Positions 27,486-37,700 of a DNA stretch of 64,000 bases are shown piece by piece (the first letter of the stretch is position 1; every line of letters starts with the position of its first letter). This DNA is from Brachyspira hampsonii 30446. Its GTDB lineage: Bacteria; Spirochaetota; Brachyspiria; Brachyspirales; Brachyspiraceae. The stretch spans positions 174,634-238,633 of the forward strand of contig NZ_JH994111.1 of the NCBI RefSeq assembly GCF_000316195.1, read 5' to 3'. Both the position numbers and the translations under genes were made by a program. The notes below the pieces were generated by a model, which had not been told where the DNA came from, ran no database searches, and saw only the letters and a list, made by a program, of their open reading frames with translations.

Positions 27486-28550
27486 TCAAAGTAAATCTCT
27501 TTTATCTTTTAATTCCTCTTTTTCCCTTATATCCTTTAATATACCTTTAATTTTTGAATCATTATTATTCGGATAAATTAAAAGAACTCCGTCAGATTTT
27601 ACTATAGTTAAATTATCAACTCCGTCTATTGCTATAAAAGTGTCATTATCATCATTAATTATGATATTGCCTTTTGCTTCTTTAGCATATACATTTCCAA
27701 TTATTACATTATTGTTATTATCTTTATTATGTATTCTTCCAAGTGCTGAAAAAGCTCCCAGATCGTCCCAAAAGAATCTTGATTTTATGCATTTAATATT
27801 TTTTAATTTTTCCATTATTCCAAAGTCAAAAGATATTTTATCTATTGTTTTGAATATATCTTCCTTTTGACTATCATTTTCAGCTTCTAAAGTTTTTAGA
27901 GTTTTATTGTATGTATCAGGCATTAATTCTTTTATTGAATTAAGTATATTATCTATAGACCATATAAACATTCCGCTGTTCCATAAATAATTACCTTCTT
28001 CTAAGAATTTGCATGCATTTTCATAATTAGGTTTTTCTACAAATCTATCAACATCATATACATCATCTTTAATATTATCTTTTATTTTTATATATCCGTA
28101 TCCGGTTTCTGCTCTGTTTGGATTTATTCCTACTACTACAACTTCATTAGTATTTTCGCTTACTTCAATAGCATTTTCAATAGACTTAATAAATAAATCT
28201 TCATTTTTTATGATAGGATCTGCTGGAATCACTGCAATGATAGCATTTCCTATTTTTTCTTTTATATAAATGGCTCCTAATGCAATGGCTGCTGCTGTAT
28301 CTCTTCCTATTGGTTCATATATTATATTTTTGAAAGAAGGCATATATTTGCTGAATACATCTTTATATCTTTTTCCTGTGATTATAAAAATATTATCTTC
28401 ACTAGTAATTTTTAATGCTCTGTCTATAGTTTGTTCTATAAGAGATTTGTTTTCTATAATAGTTAAAAATTGTTTTGGCTTGTTTTCTCTGCTTAGAGGC
28501 CATAACCTTTCTCCTATTCCTCCTGCCATTATAAGTACAGCTTTTTTCAT
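27486..28550 (-). CDS. manC: Mannose-1-phosphate guanylyltransferase
   Basis: 354 aa, the short form without a phosphomannose isomerase domain. It makes GDP-mannose for surface polysaccharide or glycan synthesis. LIMAGGIGERLWPLSRENKPKQF at the N-terminus is the nucleotide-binding motif. VIPADPII, RFVEKPNYENA and YLWNSGMFIWS are family blocks, and the C-terminal left-handed helix segment follows. Its 3' end faces the pentapeptide gene 3 nt away. Confidence 0.92.
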   Translation of the reverse strand: MKKAVLIMAGGIGERLWPLSRENKPKQFLTIIENKSLIEQTIDRALKITSEDNIFIITGKRYKDVFSKYMPSFKNIIYEPIGRDTAAAIALGAIYIKEKIGNAIIAVIPADPIIKNEDLFIKSIENAIEVSENTNEVVVVGINPNRAETGYGYIKIKDNIKDDVYDVDRFVEKPNYENACKFLEEGNYLWNSGMFIWSIDNILNSIKELMPDTYNKTLKTLEAENDSQKEDIFKTIDKISFDFGIMEKLKNIKCIKSRFFWDDLGAFSALGRIHNKDNNNNVIIGNVYAKEAKGNIIINDDNDTFIAIDGVDNLTIVKSDGVLLIYPNNNDSKIKGILKDIREKEELKDKRDLL

Positions 28551-28840
28551 ATATTATATTCCTTTGAATAAAAGTTATCTTATATAGTACCTTATTATAT
28601 ATATAATTAAATAAAAAACAATAATATTGTAAAAAAAGCATTTACATTTTATACATTAAAATAAAAAAAATATATTTTTTGTAAAAAATGTAGTTCTTGT
28701 ATATCATTAATAAATATGAATATATTAATATTAAATATAATTTTGATATTTTTATTTGACAAAAATTTCATTATGTATTATCTTTATTGTGTAATGGGAG
28801 ATTTTTTATTTTTCTTTAATTTTTAAATTTGAGAGGTTAT
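28551..28840. promoter_or_regulatory. Divergent promoter region of manC and the HTH-REC gene
   Basis: AT-rich intergenic DNA with no gene. A plausible rightward promoter is TTGACA (28756-28761) with TATCTT or TGTGTAAT-like -10 sequences about 17 nt on. The leftward promoter of manC lies near 28580. Confidence 0.35.
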
Positions 28841-29449
28841 ATGATTAATACTGAAGAGTTAATATATGATGACGATGATATGCTGTCGCCTATAGATGCT
28901 GCGAAAATAGTTGGGGTGTCGAGAACTACTGTTAACTATTGGGTTAGACATTATGGGTTAAAAGCGGATGTTACCCCAGGTAAAAGATATAAAATCCGTT
29001 ATGCCGATTTAAAGGCTTTTCTGGCTTTCAATAATAAAGAGAAAAGAATTAAATTAAAAAGAAAACAGTCAAAATATAAGATTGCCATAATTGAGCCTAT
29101 GGAAATTACAAGGAAAAATTATCTTGAATGGCTTAAAGATGATTATGATGTTACATGCATATCTAATTTGGTATCGCCTTTAAAGGAGTTAAAAAAGATT
29201 TCGCCTGATGTAATTTTAATGGATATTAATTTATCAGATGACAAAGACTATTTTTATATAATAGATGAAATCAAGAAAGAACTTTCTTTAAGAATATCAT
29301 TAATTATTATTATAACAAAGAGATATAATGAAGATGATGTTGTAAACGGACTTGAAAAGGGTGCTTGTGATTATGTAAAAAAGCCTGTAGGGCAAAATGA
29401 GTTAAAAGCAAGAATTAAAAATGCCATTAGATTTTATGTGGATGTGTAA
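28841..29449 (+). CDS. DNA-binding response regulator, HTH first then receiver
   Basis: 202 aa from the ATG at 28841, after GAGAGG; an in-frame TTG 12 nt earlier is less likely. Residues 14-66 form a MerR/excisionase-like helix-turn-helix (SPIDAAKIVGVSRTTVNYWVRHYGL, then GKRYKIRYADLKAFL). Residues 80-200 form a receiver domain with D128 (LMDINLS) and the KKP lysine. One acidic-pocket Asp is replaced (EP at 85-86). The HTH-before-REC order is the reverse of normal response regulators. No histidine kinase is adjacent. Confidence 0.8.
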   Translation: MINTEELIYDDDDMLSPIDAAKIVGVSRTTVNYWVRHYGLKADVTPGKRYKIRYADLKAFLAFNNKEKRIKLKRKQSKYKIAIIEPMEITRKNYLEWLKDDYDVTCISNLVSPLKELKKISPDVILMDINLSDDKDYFYIIDEIKKELSLRISLIIIITKRYNEDDVVNGLEKGACDYVKKPVGQNELKARIKNAIRFYVDV

Positions 29450-29455
29450 ATATTA

Positions 29456-31441
29456 TTAAAGCATGTTTATGGGGTCTATATCTATTTCTATATAATTTCC
29501 TTTTTGGGTTATGAAAGTATTTTTTAATTTATAGAAGAAATCTTTCAGTAAAGAATGAGACGGTGTTTTTATAAGTATATTCCATCTGTAATATTTATTT
29601 AATTTACTTATTGCACATGCAGCTGCTCCTAGTATTATTATTTTATCGGAATGATTATAAGTTTCCATTCTAAGCATATCTGCTATTTTATTTGCATCAT
29701 TTTCTACTTTTTTTTCATCTATTCCTCTTATTACTAATCTTATGAGTCTTGAAAATGGTGGATAATTTAAAGGTGCTTTTCTATTTTCTATTTCTTTATT
29801 ATAAAAAGATATATAATCATGATTTTTGGCACATTCTATACTATAGTGATTAGGAGAATAAGTTTGAATGTACACTATTCCGTTTTTTTCTCCTCTTCCA
29901 CTTCTTCCGGCAACTTGAGTAATGAGATTAAAAGTTCTCTCAGCACTTCTAAAATCCGGTATATGAAGCGACATATCTGCTAAAAGTACACCTACTAGAG
30001 TAACATTAGGAAAATCAAGCCCTTTAGCTATCATCTGAGTTCCTACAAGTATATCTATTTCACCGTCAGAAAATCTTTTAAATATTTTTTCATAGTTTTT
30101 TGTGCCTCCTACAGTATCCTGATCCATTCTCTCTACCGCAGCATTTGGAAAAAGTATATTTAAATGTTCTTCTACTTTTTCAGTACCGCTTCCTATACGC
30201 TCAAAATGTCCTATTTTACATTCATCACAAAGCTCATCTAAATATTGAGTGTATCCGCAGTAATGACACATAACAACATTCTTCTTTTTATGATAAGTAA
30301 GAGATACGGAACAATTAGGGCATTCTAAAACTCTTTGACAATATGAACAAGCAACAACAGGAGCATATCCTTTACGATTAAGAAATAGTATTATCTGTTC
30401 TTTTTTCTCTAATTTTCTATTTATTTCTTCCGCCAATTTTTGAGTAATCATAGGAAAAGCATCTGCTCTTTTTTCTTTTTTCAAATCTAATATTTTAACT
30501 TCAGGCATATTAACAGAAGCCGCTCTTTTTTTTAGGCTTAAAAGTTCTATTTTGCCTATAGAAGCATAATAAAAACTTTCTATAGAAGGAGTAGCACTTC
30601 CCAAAAGTAATGTAGCATTTTCCTGCGATTTTCTATAAAAAGCCACCTGCCTTGCATGGTATCTTGGTGTATCTCCGGCTTTATAACTTGTTTCATGTTC
30701 TTCATCTATAACAATTATACCTAAATTTGGAGTAGGGGAGAATATTGCACTTCTTGCTCCTATAACAATTTTTATTTCATCTTTTTTTATCATCTGCCAA
30801 TATCTGTATTTAGAATTAGGCGATAATTTACTGTGAAGTACAGCTATTTTTCCTTCAAATCTTTCAGCAAATCTTTTTATAGTTTGAGGCGTGAGGGATA
30901 TTTCAGGAAGTATAACTATAGCCTGCTTTCCCATATCAACAACTTTTTTTATAGCCTGCAGATAAACTTCTGTTTTTCCGCTTCCTGTTACACCATGAAG
31001 TAAAAAAGTTTTTGAAGTTTTTGATTCTATACTTTCATTTATTTTTTTTAATACAATTTCTTGTTCATCATTGAGTTTTAAATATGGTTTTTGTTTTGCG
31101 GGTATTGGTTTAGCTTTCTTTTCTTTTTTGGCGGGGGTTCCTACAGGAAGTGCCGCAAATAAGGCTTCTCCGAAAGATGAATGATAATAATTACTCATCC
31201 ATTTAGCTAATTTGAATTCTTTATCTGAACATATTGGTTCAAGATCAATTCTAGCTTTGATAGGATATATTTTATAGTTACCGTCTATAGTTTCAACTTC
31301 TTCTACAACAATACCCTTATTATTTTTTCCTTTAATAGGAGCTACAACTCTACATCCTACCAAGCTATCATTAATCTCGTCTGGTTTTTTGTATGTAAGT
31401 ATTTTATCTATAGGGAGATTGAAAACAACTTTAACATACAT
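29456..31441 (-). CDS. priA: Primosomal protein N', replication restart helicase
   Basis: 661 aa. 3'-5' helicase that reloads the replisome at stalled forks. N-terminal fork-binding domain, then Walker A GVTGSGKT (150-157), DEEH (246-249), a paired zinc module with eight Cys between about 364 and 403 (ACSYC, CPNC, CHYC, CDEC), and RIGSGTEKVEE plus QVAGRSGRG of the helicase C lobe. Its start lies 2 nt from the stop of the zinc-finger gene upstream, so it ends the rplM-rpsI operon. Confidence 0.95.
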   Translation of the reverse strand: MYVKVVFNLPIDKILTYKKPDEINDSLVGCRVVAPIKGKNNKGIVVEEVETIDGNYKIYPIKARIDLEPICSDKEFKLAKWMSNYYHSSFGEALFAALPVGTPAKKEKKAKPIPAKQKPYLKLNDEQEIVLKKINESIESKTSKTFLLHGVTGSGKTEVYLQAIKKVVDMGKQAIVILPEISLTPQTIKRFAERFEGKIAVLHSKLSPNSKYRYWQMIKKDEIKIVIGARSAIFSPTPNLGIIVIDEEHETSYKAGDTPRYHARQVAFYRKSQENATLLLGSATPSIESFYYASIGKIELLSLKKRAASVNMPEVKILDLKKEKRADAFPMITQKLAEEINRKLEKKEQIILFLNRKGYAPVVACSYCQRVLECPNCSVSLTYHKKKNVVMCHYCGYTQYLDELCDECKIGHFERIGSGTEKVEEHLNILFPNAAVERMDQDTVGGTKNYEKIFKRFSDGEIDILVGTQMIAKGLDFPNVTLVGVLLADMSLHIPDFRSAERTFNLITQVAGRSGRGEKNGIVYIQTYSPNHYSIECAKNHDYISFYNKEIENRKAPLNYPPFSRLIRLVIRGIDEKKVENDANKIADMLRMETYNHSDKIIILGAAACAISKLNKYYRWNILIKTPSHSLLKDFFYKLKNTFITQKGNYIEIDIDPINML

Positions 31442-31443
31442 TA

Positions 31444-31809
31444 TTACATTTTTTCACGACGCTTTTTGTCTTCATATTTAGACATGCAGTTTACACATCT
31501 TAAAGTATAAGGCAAAGCAGTTAATCTTTCCTCATTAATTTCTTCTTTACAATCTATACATTTACCATAAGTACCGTCTTCTATTCTCTTAAGTGCATTA
31601 TTAAGCATATCTAACTTATCTTTTTCTTTTTGAGAGAAATTCATTAGATTTTGTTTCTCATAAGCCTGAAATGCTATATCTACCATATCACCATGAGAAT
31701 CATCTTTAAGAGCTTCATAAGTTTCATTTCCGCTCAATAATTCATCTAAAGTTTTTCTCTTTTCTTCTAATAGTAAATCTTTAAATTTTTTTAACTTTTT
31801 AGCAGTCAT
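31444..31809 (-). CDS. DksA/TraR-type C4 zinc-finger protein
   Basis: 121 aa. An N-terminal coiled coil is followed by C-x2-C-x17-C-x2-C (CIDCKEEINEERLTALPYTL, then RCVNC), the DksA/TraR zinc finger. Such proteins bind the RNA polymerase secondary channel and modulate transcription with ppGpp. DksA itself has DxxDxA at the coiled-coil tip; here HGDMVDIAFQAYE occupies that place. It lies between rpsI and priA in one operon. Confidence 0.88.
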   Translation of the reverse strand: MTAKKLKKFKDLLLEEKRKTLDELLSGNETYEALKDDSHGDMVDIAFQAYEKQNLMNFSQKEKDKLDMLNNALKRIEDGTYGKCIDCKEEINEERLTALPYTLRCVNCMSKYEDKKRREKM

Positions 31810-31850
31810 TATACAAACCTTTAGTAATAGTAACCCAATAAAAAGATAGT

Positions 31851-32249
31851 TTAGCGTTTTGAGAATTGGAAACGCTTTCTAGCACCTGATCTTCCATATT
31901 TCTTACGCTCAACTACACGAGAATCTCTAGTAAGAAATCCATTTCTTTTTAAAGTAGTTCTGAAATCTTGGCTTTCACCTACCAAAGCTTTAGCTATACC
32001 ATGTCTAACAGCATCAGCCTGAGCAGAAACACCGCCACCATGAACATTAGCAAATACATCATATTTTCCAAAATTACCTGTTACTTTCAAAGCATCTTCT
32101 ACTACTTTAAGAAGTGCTGCTCTATTGCAGAAGTATTCAGCATAATTTTTTCCATTTATTAAAATTTTGCCGCTGCCTAAAGTTATACGAACTCTTGCAT
32201 TAGCTGTTTTTCTTTTTCCAGTAAAAATAGTTAATTGTTTAGCTGCCAT
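31851..32249 (-). CDS. rpsI: 30S ribosomal protein S9
   Basis: 132 aa. The N-terminal FTGKRKTANARVRIT, the middle GGGVSAQADAVRHGIAKAL and the C-terminal KKYGRSGARKRFQFSKR, whose tail reaches the P-site tRNA, identify S9. It lies 13 nt after rplM, the classic L13-S9 pair. Confidence 0.97.
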   Translation of the reverse strand: MAAKQLTIFTGKRKTANARVRITLGSGKILINGKNYAEYFCNRAALLKVVEDALKVTGNFGKYDVFANVHGGGVSAQADAVRHGIAKALVGESQDFRTTLKRNGFLTRDSRVVERKKYGRSGARKRFQFSKR

Positions 32250-32262
32250 TTTTCTCTCCTAA

Positions 32263-32718
32263 TTATATATTTACTACAGTAGGTTTATTAGCTTCATGCG
32301 GATGCTCACTTCCTGCATATACTTTTAATTTTTTAAGATGAAGTCTTCCCAATGGGTTATGAGAAAGCATACCTTTTACAGCTATTTTTACCATTCTTTC
32401 AGGATTTTTTTCTAATAATTCGCCGTAGCTTATAGATTTTATACCGCCAGGATAACCTGTATGTCTATAGTGGATTTTTCCTTTCTTTTTATTTCCTGTT
32501 AGAACTATATCTTTAGCATTGATAATAATTACATAATCACCATTATCTAAGTTGTAGGCATAGTCTACTTTATGTTTTCCTTTAAGCATATAAGCTGCTC
32601 TGCTTGCTACTCTTCCTAATGACTTACCTTTGGCATCTATTATTAGCCAATTTTGCTTTATATCTTTTTGTGATAAAACGTAAGTATTATTTTTTGTTTT
32701 TAATGTTTTTTTATCCAT
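32263..32718 (-). CDS. rplM: 50S ribosomal protein L13
   Basis: 151 aa from the ATG at 32718, chosen because AAGGTG lies 9-10 nt upstream and the length fits L13 (about 142-150). A longer in-frame start at 32817 would add 33 residues unlike the family. WLIIDAKGKSLGRVAS, YRHTGYPGG, MVKIAVKGMLSHNPLGR and LKVYAGSEHPHEA are L13 blocks. First gene of the rplM-rpsI-dksA-like-priA operon. Confidence 0.96.
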   Translation of the reverse strand: MDKKTLKTKNNTYVLSQKDIKQNWLIIDAKGKSLGRVASRAAYMLKGKHKVDYAYNLDNGDYVIIINAKDIVLTGNKKKGKIHYRHTGYPGGIKSISYGELLEKNPERMVKIAVKGMLSHNPLGRLHLKKLKVYAGSEHPHEANKPTVVNI

Positions 32719-32852
32719 AAAATACACACCTTGATTTAACGTTTTAAAAAATTTGGTAGTTTTAATCTTAAAAATGTAACGGTGCGTAATTATAACATAA
32801 TTATATTGTAAAGTCAAATTTTATTTATAAAATATATTATTATTTATTTTGA

Positions 32853-33113
32853 TTATTTTTTTATATTTTTAATTATTTTAAGTATATCATCAACACCGAC
32901 TATATTGACTATTTTTATAATTTTTTCCAAATCACTTCTATCTACTTTTTTTAATAAATCAAGATATTTTTTATCCTTTATATCAATTATTTTAGATATA
33001 TCTTTTATTTTTATCATTTTGATAATTTCTATTAACCTATCTTTTCCTATTATATTTACAATATTTATTATATTACTAATATTATCTTTGGCTTTGTTAA
33101 ACATATTTGTCAT
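32853..33113 (-). CDS. Small Ile/Lys-rich repetitive protein, unknown
   Basis: 86 aa, made mainly of Ile, Lys and Asp in short similar helices (NIVNIIGKDRLIEIIK, IVNIVGVDDILKIIK), suggesting an internal repeat. AAAGAG precedes the ATG. It could be a real small amphipathic protein; the low complexity of the DNA also allows a chance frame. It sits between panC and rplM on their strand. Confidence 0.45.
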   Translation of the reverse strand: MTNMFNKAKDNISNIINIVNIIGKDRLIEIIKMIKIKDISKIIDIKDKKYLDLLKKVDRSDLEKIIKIVNIVGVDDILKIIKNIKK

Positions 33114-33189
33114 TCTCTTTTTATATATATTATAATATAATATACTGCTTATTTCAATATATATGTGTTGTTTAATGCTATATTGTTTA

Positions 33190-34026
33190 TTATTTTAAAG
33201 GCATATTATCTAATAATCTAGTAGCACCGCAATAAGCTGATATAAGTATTATTGAGTTTTTTGATGCTGTTTCCATGCTCATTAGAGTTTCCTTATCTAC
33301 TATATAAGCATATTCTAGTTTAAGCATTTTATGAGTTTTTATATTATTTTTTATTATATCTAATAAATATGATGATTTAGTTCCGCCTTTTTTAAACTCT
33401 TCTCTTGCTTCTCTAAGAAGTTTGTATATTATAGAAGCTTCTTCTTTTTCTCTTTCGCTTAATAGACTATTTAAACTGCTTAAAGCAAGCATATTTTCAT
33501 CTCTTACTATAGGAATAGTTTTTAATGCTATATTGTAATTTAAATCCTTTATCATTTTTTTTATTATAAATACTTGCTGATAATCATATTCTGTGAAATA
33601 TACATAAGTAGGAGATATTATATTAAATATCTTAGCCATTATTGTAACCATTCCTCTATAGTATATAGGTCTTGAAATTATATTGAATTTGCTGTTTTCT
33701 ATATTTATATGAGTAGCATAATCATCAGGAATCATCTCTTCAACAGAGGGCAAAAATAAAACATTTACCTGATATTCTTCTAAAAATTTTTTATCTTTAT
33801 CCAAATCCTGAGGATATCTTTCTATATCTTCTACCTTTATAAATTGAAGCGGATTAATAAATATACTTACAATTACAATAGAACATTCTTTTTTTGCTTT
33901 TTTTATTAAGGCAGCATGTCCTTCATGCAAAGCTCCCATAGTAGGTATTAAAGCTATAGAGTTGCTTTTATTATCATTAATAAATTTATATGCACTTTTT
34001 ATATTTTTTAATATAGTTAAAGACAT
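33190..34026 (-). CDS. panC: Pantothenate synthetase
   Basis: 278 aa. Joins pantoate and beta-alanine using ATP in coenzyme A synthesis. PTMGALHEGHAALIKKAKKE is the ATP-binding signature; SIFINPLQF and the ERYPQDLDKDKKFLE block follow. The usual EKDYQQ is EYDYQQ here. C-terminal RDENMLALSSLNSLLSE replaces the usual SSRN motif. The start lies 3 nt from the stop of the zinc-ribbon gene, so the two form an operon. Confidence 0.92.
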   Translation of the reverse strand: MSLTILKNIKSAYKFINDNKSNSIALIPTMGALHEGHAALIKKAKKECSIVIVSIFINPLQFIKVEDIERYPQDLDKDKKFLEEYQVNVLFLPSVEEMIPDDYATHINIENSKFNIISRPIYYRGMVTIMAKIFNIISPTYVYFTEYDYQQVFIIKKMIKDLNYNIALKTIPIVRDENMLALSSLNSLLSEREKEEASIIYKLLREAREEFKKGGTKSSYLLDIIKNNIKTHKMLKLEYAYIVDKETLMSMETASKNSIILISAYCGATRLLDNMPLK

Positions 34027-34029
34027 ATA

Positions 34030-34491
34030 TTAATCCGTTTTTTTATTCATTTTATCATGATTTGTTGCCGGCTCATAGAAATATAAAGCAAGTATTGTTT
34101 GAAGCGGAAACATTATAACAGCTTCAATAAACATGCTGAATCGTCTAATCGTAAATATTATATCTTTTTTAAGTACAAATACATTCAGTATATAAAGTAT
34201 TTTACTAACAGCAAATGCTAAAAATAATAATATTATCAAAAAATAAGGCAATGTATTTGGAGCAGGAAGTATAGTAATATATTTAGGTGTTTCATTATTA
34301 TTGGAATTAACTATAAAAAGATATATCCCAAAAAGATATACAAAAGTAAAAAATATGTCTAATGCAATTGTAACTATTGCCGCATTTTTATATGATATTT
34401 CCGGATAAAGTAAAGTTCCGCATGAACGGCATTGTTTAGCATATTTATCATTAACTGTTTTACAAGATTTGCATTTAATAGTCTTAGCCAT
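34030..34491 (-). CDS. Zinc-ribbon membrane protein
   Basis: 153 aa. The N-terminus holds a double CxxC zinc ribbon (CKSC, CRSCG, residues 7-25). Three hydrophobic segments follow (about 35-60, 80-105 and 115-140). No known function. It is cotranscribed with panC; the promoter lies in 34492-34630. Confidence 0.7.
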   Translation of the reverse strand: MAKTIKCKSCKTVNDKYAKQCRSCGTLLYPEISYKNAAIVTIALDIFFTFVYLFGIYLFIVNSNNNETPKYITILPAPNTLPYFLIILLFLAFAVSKILYILNVFVLKKDIIFTIRRFSMFIEAVIMFPLQTILALYFYEPATNHDKMNKKTD

Positions 34492-34634
34492 AATTTTATA
34501 ACAGCTCCTTAATTTAATCAGCTTAAGTGTATTAATTTTTTATTAATAATAATATTTATAAATAGCAAAATTGTCAACTATTATAATAATTAATTATAAA
34601 ATTATAAAAAATTTATTTTGAAATCAAACTATAA

Positions 34635-34678
34635 TAATAAAGCTAATAGAAGCTTTTTATTTTCTATTAGCTTTATTA
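34635..34678. terminator. Strong terminator after RND gene
   Basis: A perfect 17-bp inverted repeat: TAATAAAGCTAATAGAA (34635-34651) against TTCTATTAGCTTTATTA (34662-34678). It lies just past the minus-strand RND stop. Confidence 0.7.
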
Positions 34679-34707
34679 ATTATTTTAAGTACAAGTATTT
34701 ATTAGTA

Positions 34708-37700
34708 TCAGGCAGTAGTTACAGTAGTAGTAATCTCCTCTGAAGGATTTTTTGTAGGAGGAATTTTTATTAATCTCAAGTCAAACATAATCATAAACAT
34801 ACAAGGCAAGAATATGAGAGTAAGAAGTGAAGCAAATAAAAGCCCATAAGCTAATGCCATAACTATAGGAATAATAATATCAGCTCTTCCTCCTATACCA
34901 TATACAGTAGGTAAAAGTCCTACAACTGTAGTAACTGTAGTTAAGAATACAGGACGAAGACGCTGCTTAGCTCCGTCAACAATAGCTTTGGCAACACCTT
35001 TTTTACCGCCTTCTACACCTTCATCTATGATTTTGTTAATAAGGTCAACAAGTATAATACCATTGTTTACTACAACACCCGCCAAACCAATAATACCAAC
35101 AACACCCATAAATGATAAAGGCATTCTGTGTATGGCAAAACCTAACAATACCCCAATTAAACCAAATGGAATAATTATCATTATCATAATAGGCTGTATG
35201 AATCTGTTTAACTGTAATAGTAATACAATATATACGAATATGAATGCCATAGCAAAACTGAATATTAATTGTTTTATGGCTTTCATAGTTTCTTTAGCTT
35301 CACCGCCAAACTCTAGTTTTAATCCTCTGTACTGTCTGCTGAAATCTTTGAATCTTTCACTTACTGCGGCCATAACCTGCTGAGAAGTATTTTTTCCATA
35401 TTCTATACCTGCTGTTATAGTTATTGTTCTCTGACCATTATAGTGTTTTAATGTTGCAAGTCCGTCGGCAATTTCTACATCCGCTAGGTTATGAAGATAA
35501 ATAAGTCTTCCGCTTGTATTTGGTATTAGAAGATTAGTGAGGTATTGAATATCATAAGTATAAGGATCATCAAATACTACTCTGAAGTTTAATTTATTTT
35601 CAAGTTCCTGTATATATGTAGCTTCAGTACCATAGTATGCTGTTCTTACTTCATTAGCAACACCAGCAACATTAACACCAAGTTCTGCTATTTTATCATA
35701 ATCAAACATTACTCTTAATTCTTCTTTACCAACTTTATCATCATCATCAATATTGATAACACCCGGTACAGTAGCTAAAAACTCTTTTATCTCATCTTTA
35801 GCTTTTTTAGCAAGTTCAGTATTGTTTCCTACTATTTTTATGTCTACAGGATCTCCAGGGTCAATACTTCCTTTTGTATTCATACTAAATATAGGAACAG
35901 TTTGTCTTATATCAGTTTTATCTAGTTCGGCATTTATTAAAGCAACAAGCTCATCAGCAGTTCTGCTTCTTTCAGCGGCAGGTACTAAATAAACCATAAT
36001 ACCAGCCAAACTTCCTTTTTCCTCAGATACCACCTCTTGGTCAACCTGCTTTCCTACAAGTGAGTATAAAGCAATAAGCTCTTCTGGTTTTACTACACTT
36101 GCAACAACATCTTCTATTTTTGCAATCTCTTTTGTAGTAGCTTCTTTAGTGGTTCCTGTAGGCATTTCTATATTGATAACTATAGTATCAGCACTTGTAT
36201 CGTATATAAGTACGAAGTTTTTAAAGCTGCTTTGTGCCAAGAATATTGAGGCTATTAATAATGCTACGAAAGCACCTATTACAATATATCTTATATGAAT
36301 TAATTTTTCTAGTATAGCACCAAAAGGTATTTTCATTTTATCGAATAAAGCATCTTTGTCAAAATCAAGAGGGTTTTTGAATTTGCTTTTCTTTTTAGGT
36401 TTGTATGATTTATATTTATCTTCTTTATCTTGTAATTGGTTAGGCAAAAGCAAAGTAGCCTGAAGCATACTAACAACAAGAGTAAATATAACTATTCTTG
36501 GGAAAAGGTTTAATATTTTACCCATCATACCGCTTATTGTAAGCATAGGGAAGAATGCCGCAACTGTTGTAAGAGTAGAAGCCACCATAGGCATAACAAC
36601 ATCGCTTACAGCAAGTCTAGTTGCTTCAAGTCCCTTATACCCAGCCTGTTTGAAGTTGAATATATTTTCGGATACTACTATTGAGTTGTCTACTATCATA
36701 CCAAGTACTGTAATAATGGCAGCTAATGACATAGTATTGAATGTTATTCCGGTTACCTGCATGTAAATAAAACATGAGAACATAGTAATAATCATACCCA
36801 AACTTGTAAACATAGCACTTTTAAAATCTAGGAATATAATCAAAGTTATGAAGATGATTATAAATCCTTGAATAAGGTTTGAACTAACAATGCTTAAAAG
36901 AGATTTTATTGTTCTTGAGTTATCACCCATAACAGATACTTGAATATTATCTGGTATTAAGTCAGCATTATCTTTTAAATATTGGTTTACAGTTTCAATA
37001 GTTTTAAGAATGTCAGCATTTTCATTTTTTACAATAGAAAGAGAATATCCGGAAGCTCTATTAACTCTCATAAGAGTAGTTTTATCTTCAAAACCAGATT
37101 CCACATGTCCTATATCGCTTACTCTTACTCTCTGACCATTAAAAGTAGATCTTATTATAACATTGCTTGCTTCCATAGGGTCTTGAAACTCTCCGTAAGT
37201 TACAACAGTTTGCTCTTTTCCTCCGGATTCCATATCTCCGCCTGTAGCTCTTACATTTCTTATGCTGAGTGCATTTACAACATCGCTCAATGCTATATAA
37301 TTTTTTGTCATTTTTATAGGGTCTATATAAACTTTAATTTCAGGATCAGTTCTTCCTTCTACTCTAACTTCGCCGACACCTTCAAGTCTTACTAATTCAT
37401 TTTCAAGCGTTTGGCTTACATCAAATAATTCTCTCTCATCGCCTTCCATACCCTCTTTAAAGTGAACAGCTAATGTATATATGGACATTTTATTAGGGTT
37501 CAAGTCATAAGTTGTAACCTCTTCAACATCCTCTGACAAGTCTGGAACATTCTGCATTTGTCTGAATATTTCATCTTTAACAGGCTGTCTGTCCGGAAGA
37601 GTTTCATCTAATGTTACTAATATTATGGCAACATTTTCAATGATTGTTGTCTCATATTCATCTATACCGGATATTCCCTGCAATTCTTCTTCTATAGGTA

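Noticed and set aside
36982-37395. 137-aa plus-strand frame opposite the RND gene
   Set aside because: Low-complexity Ser/Tyr/Ile composition typical of antisense reading of an AT-rich gene.
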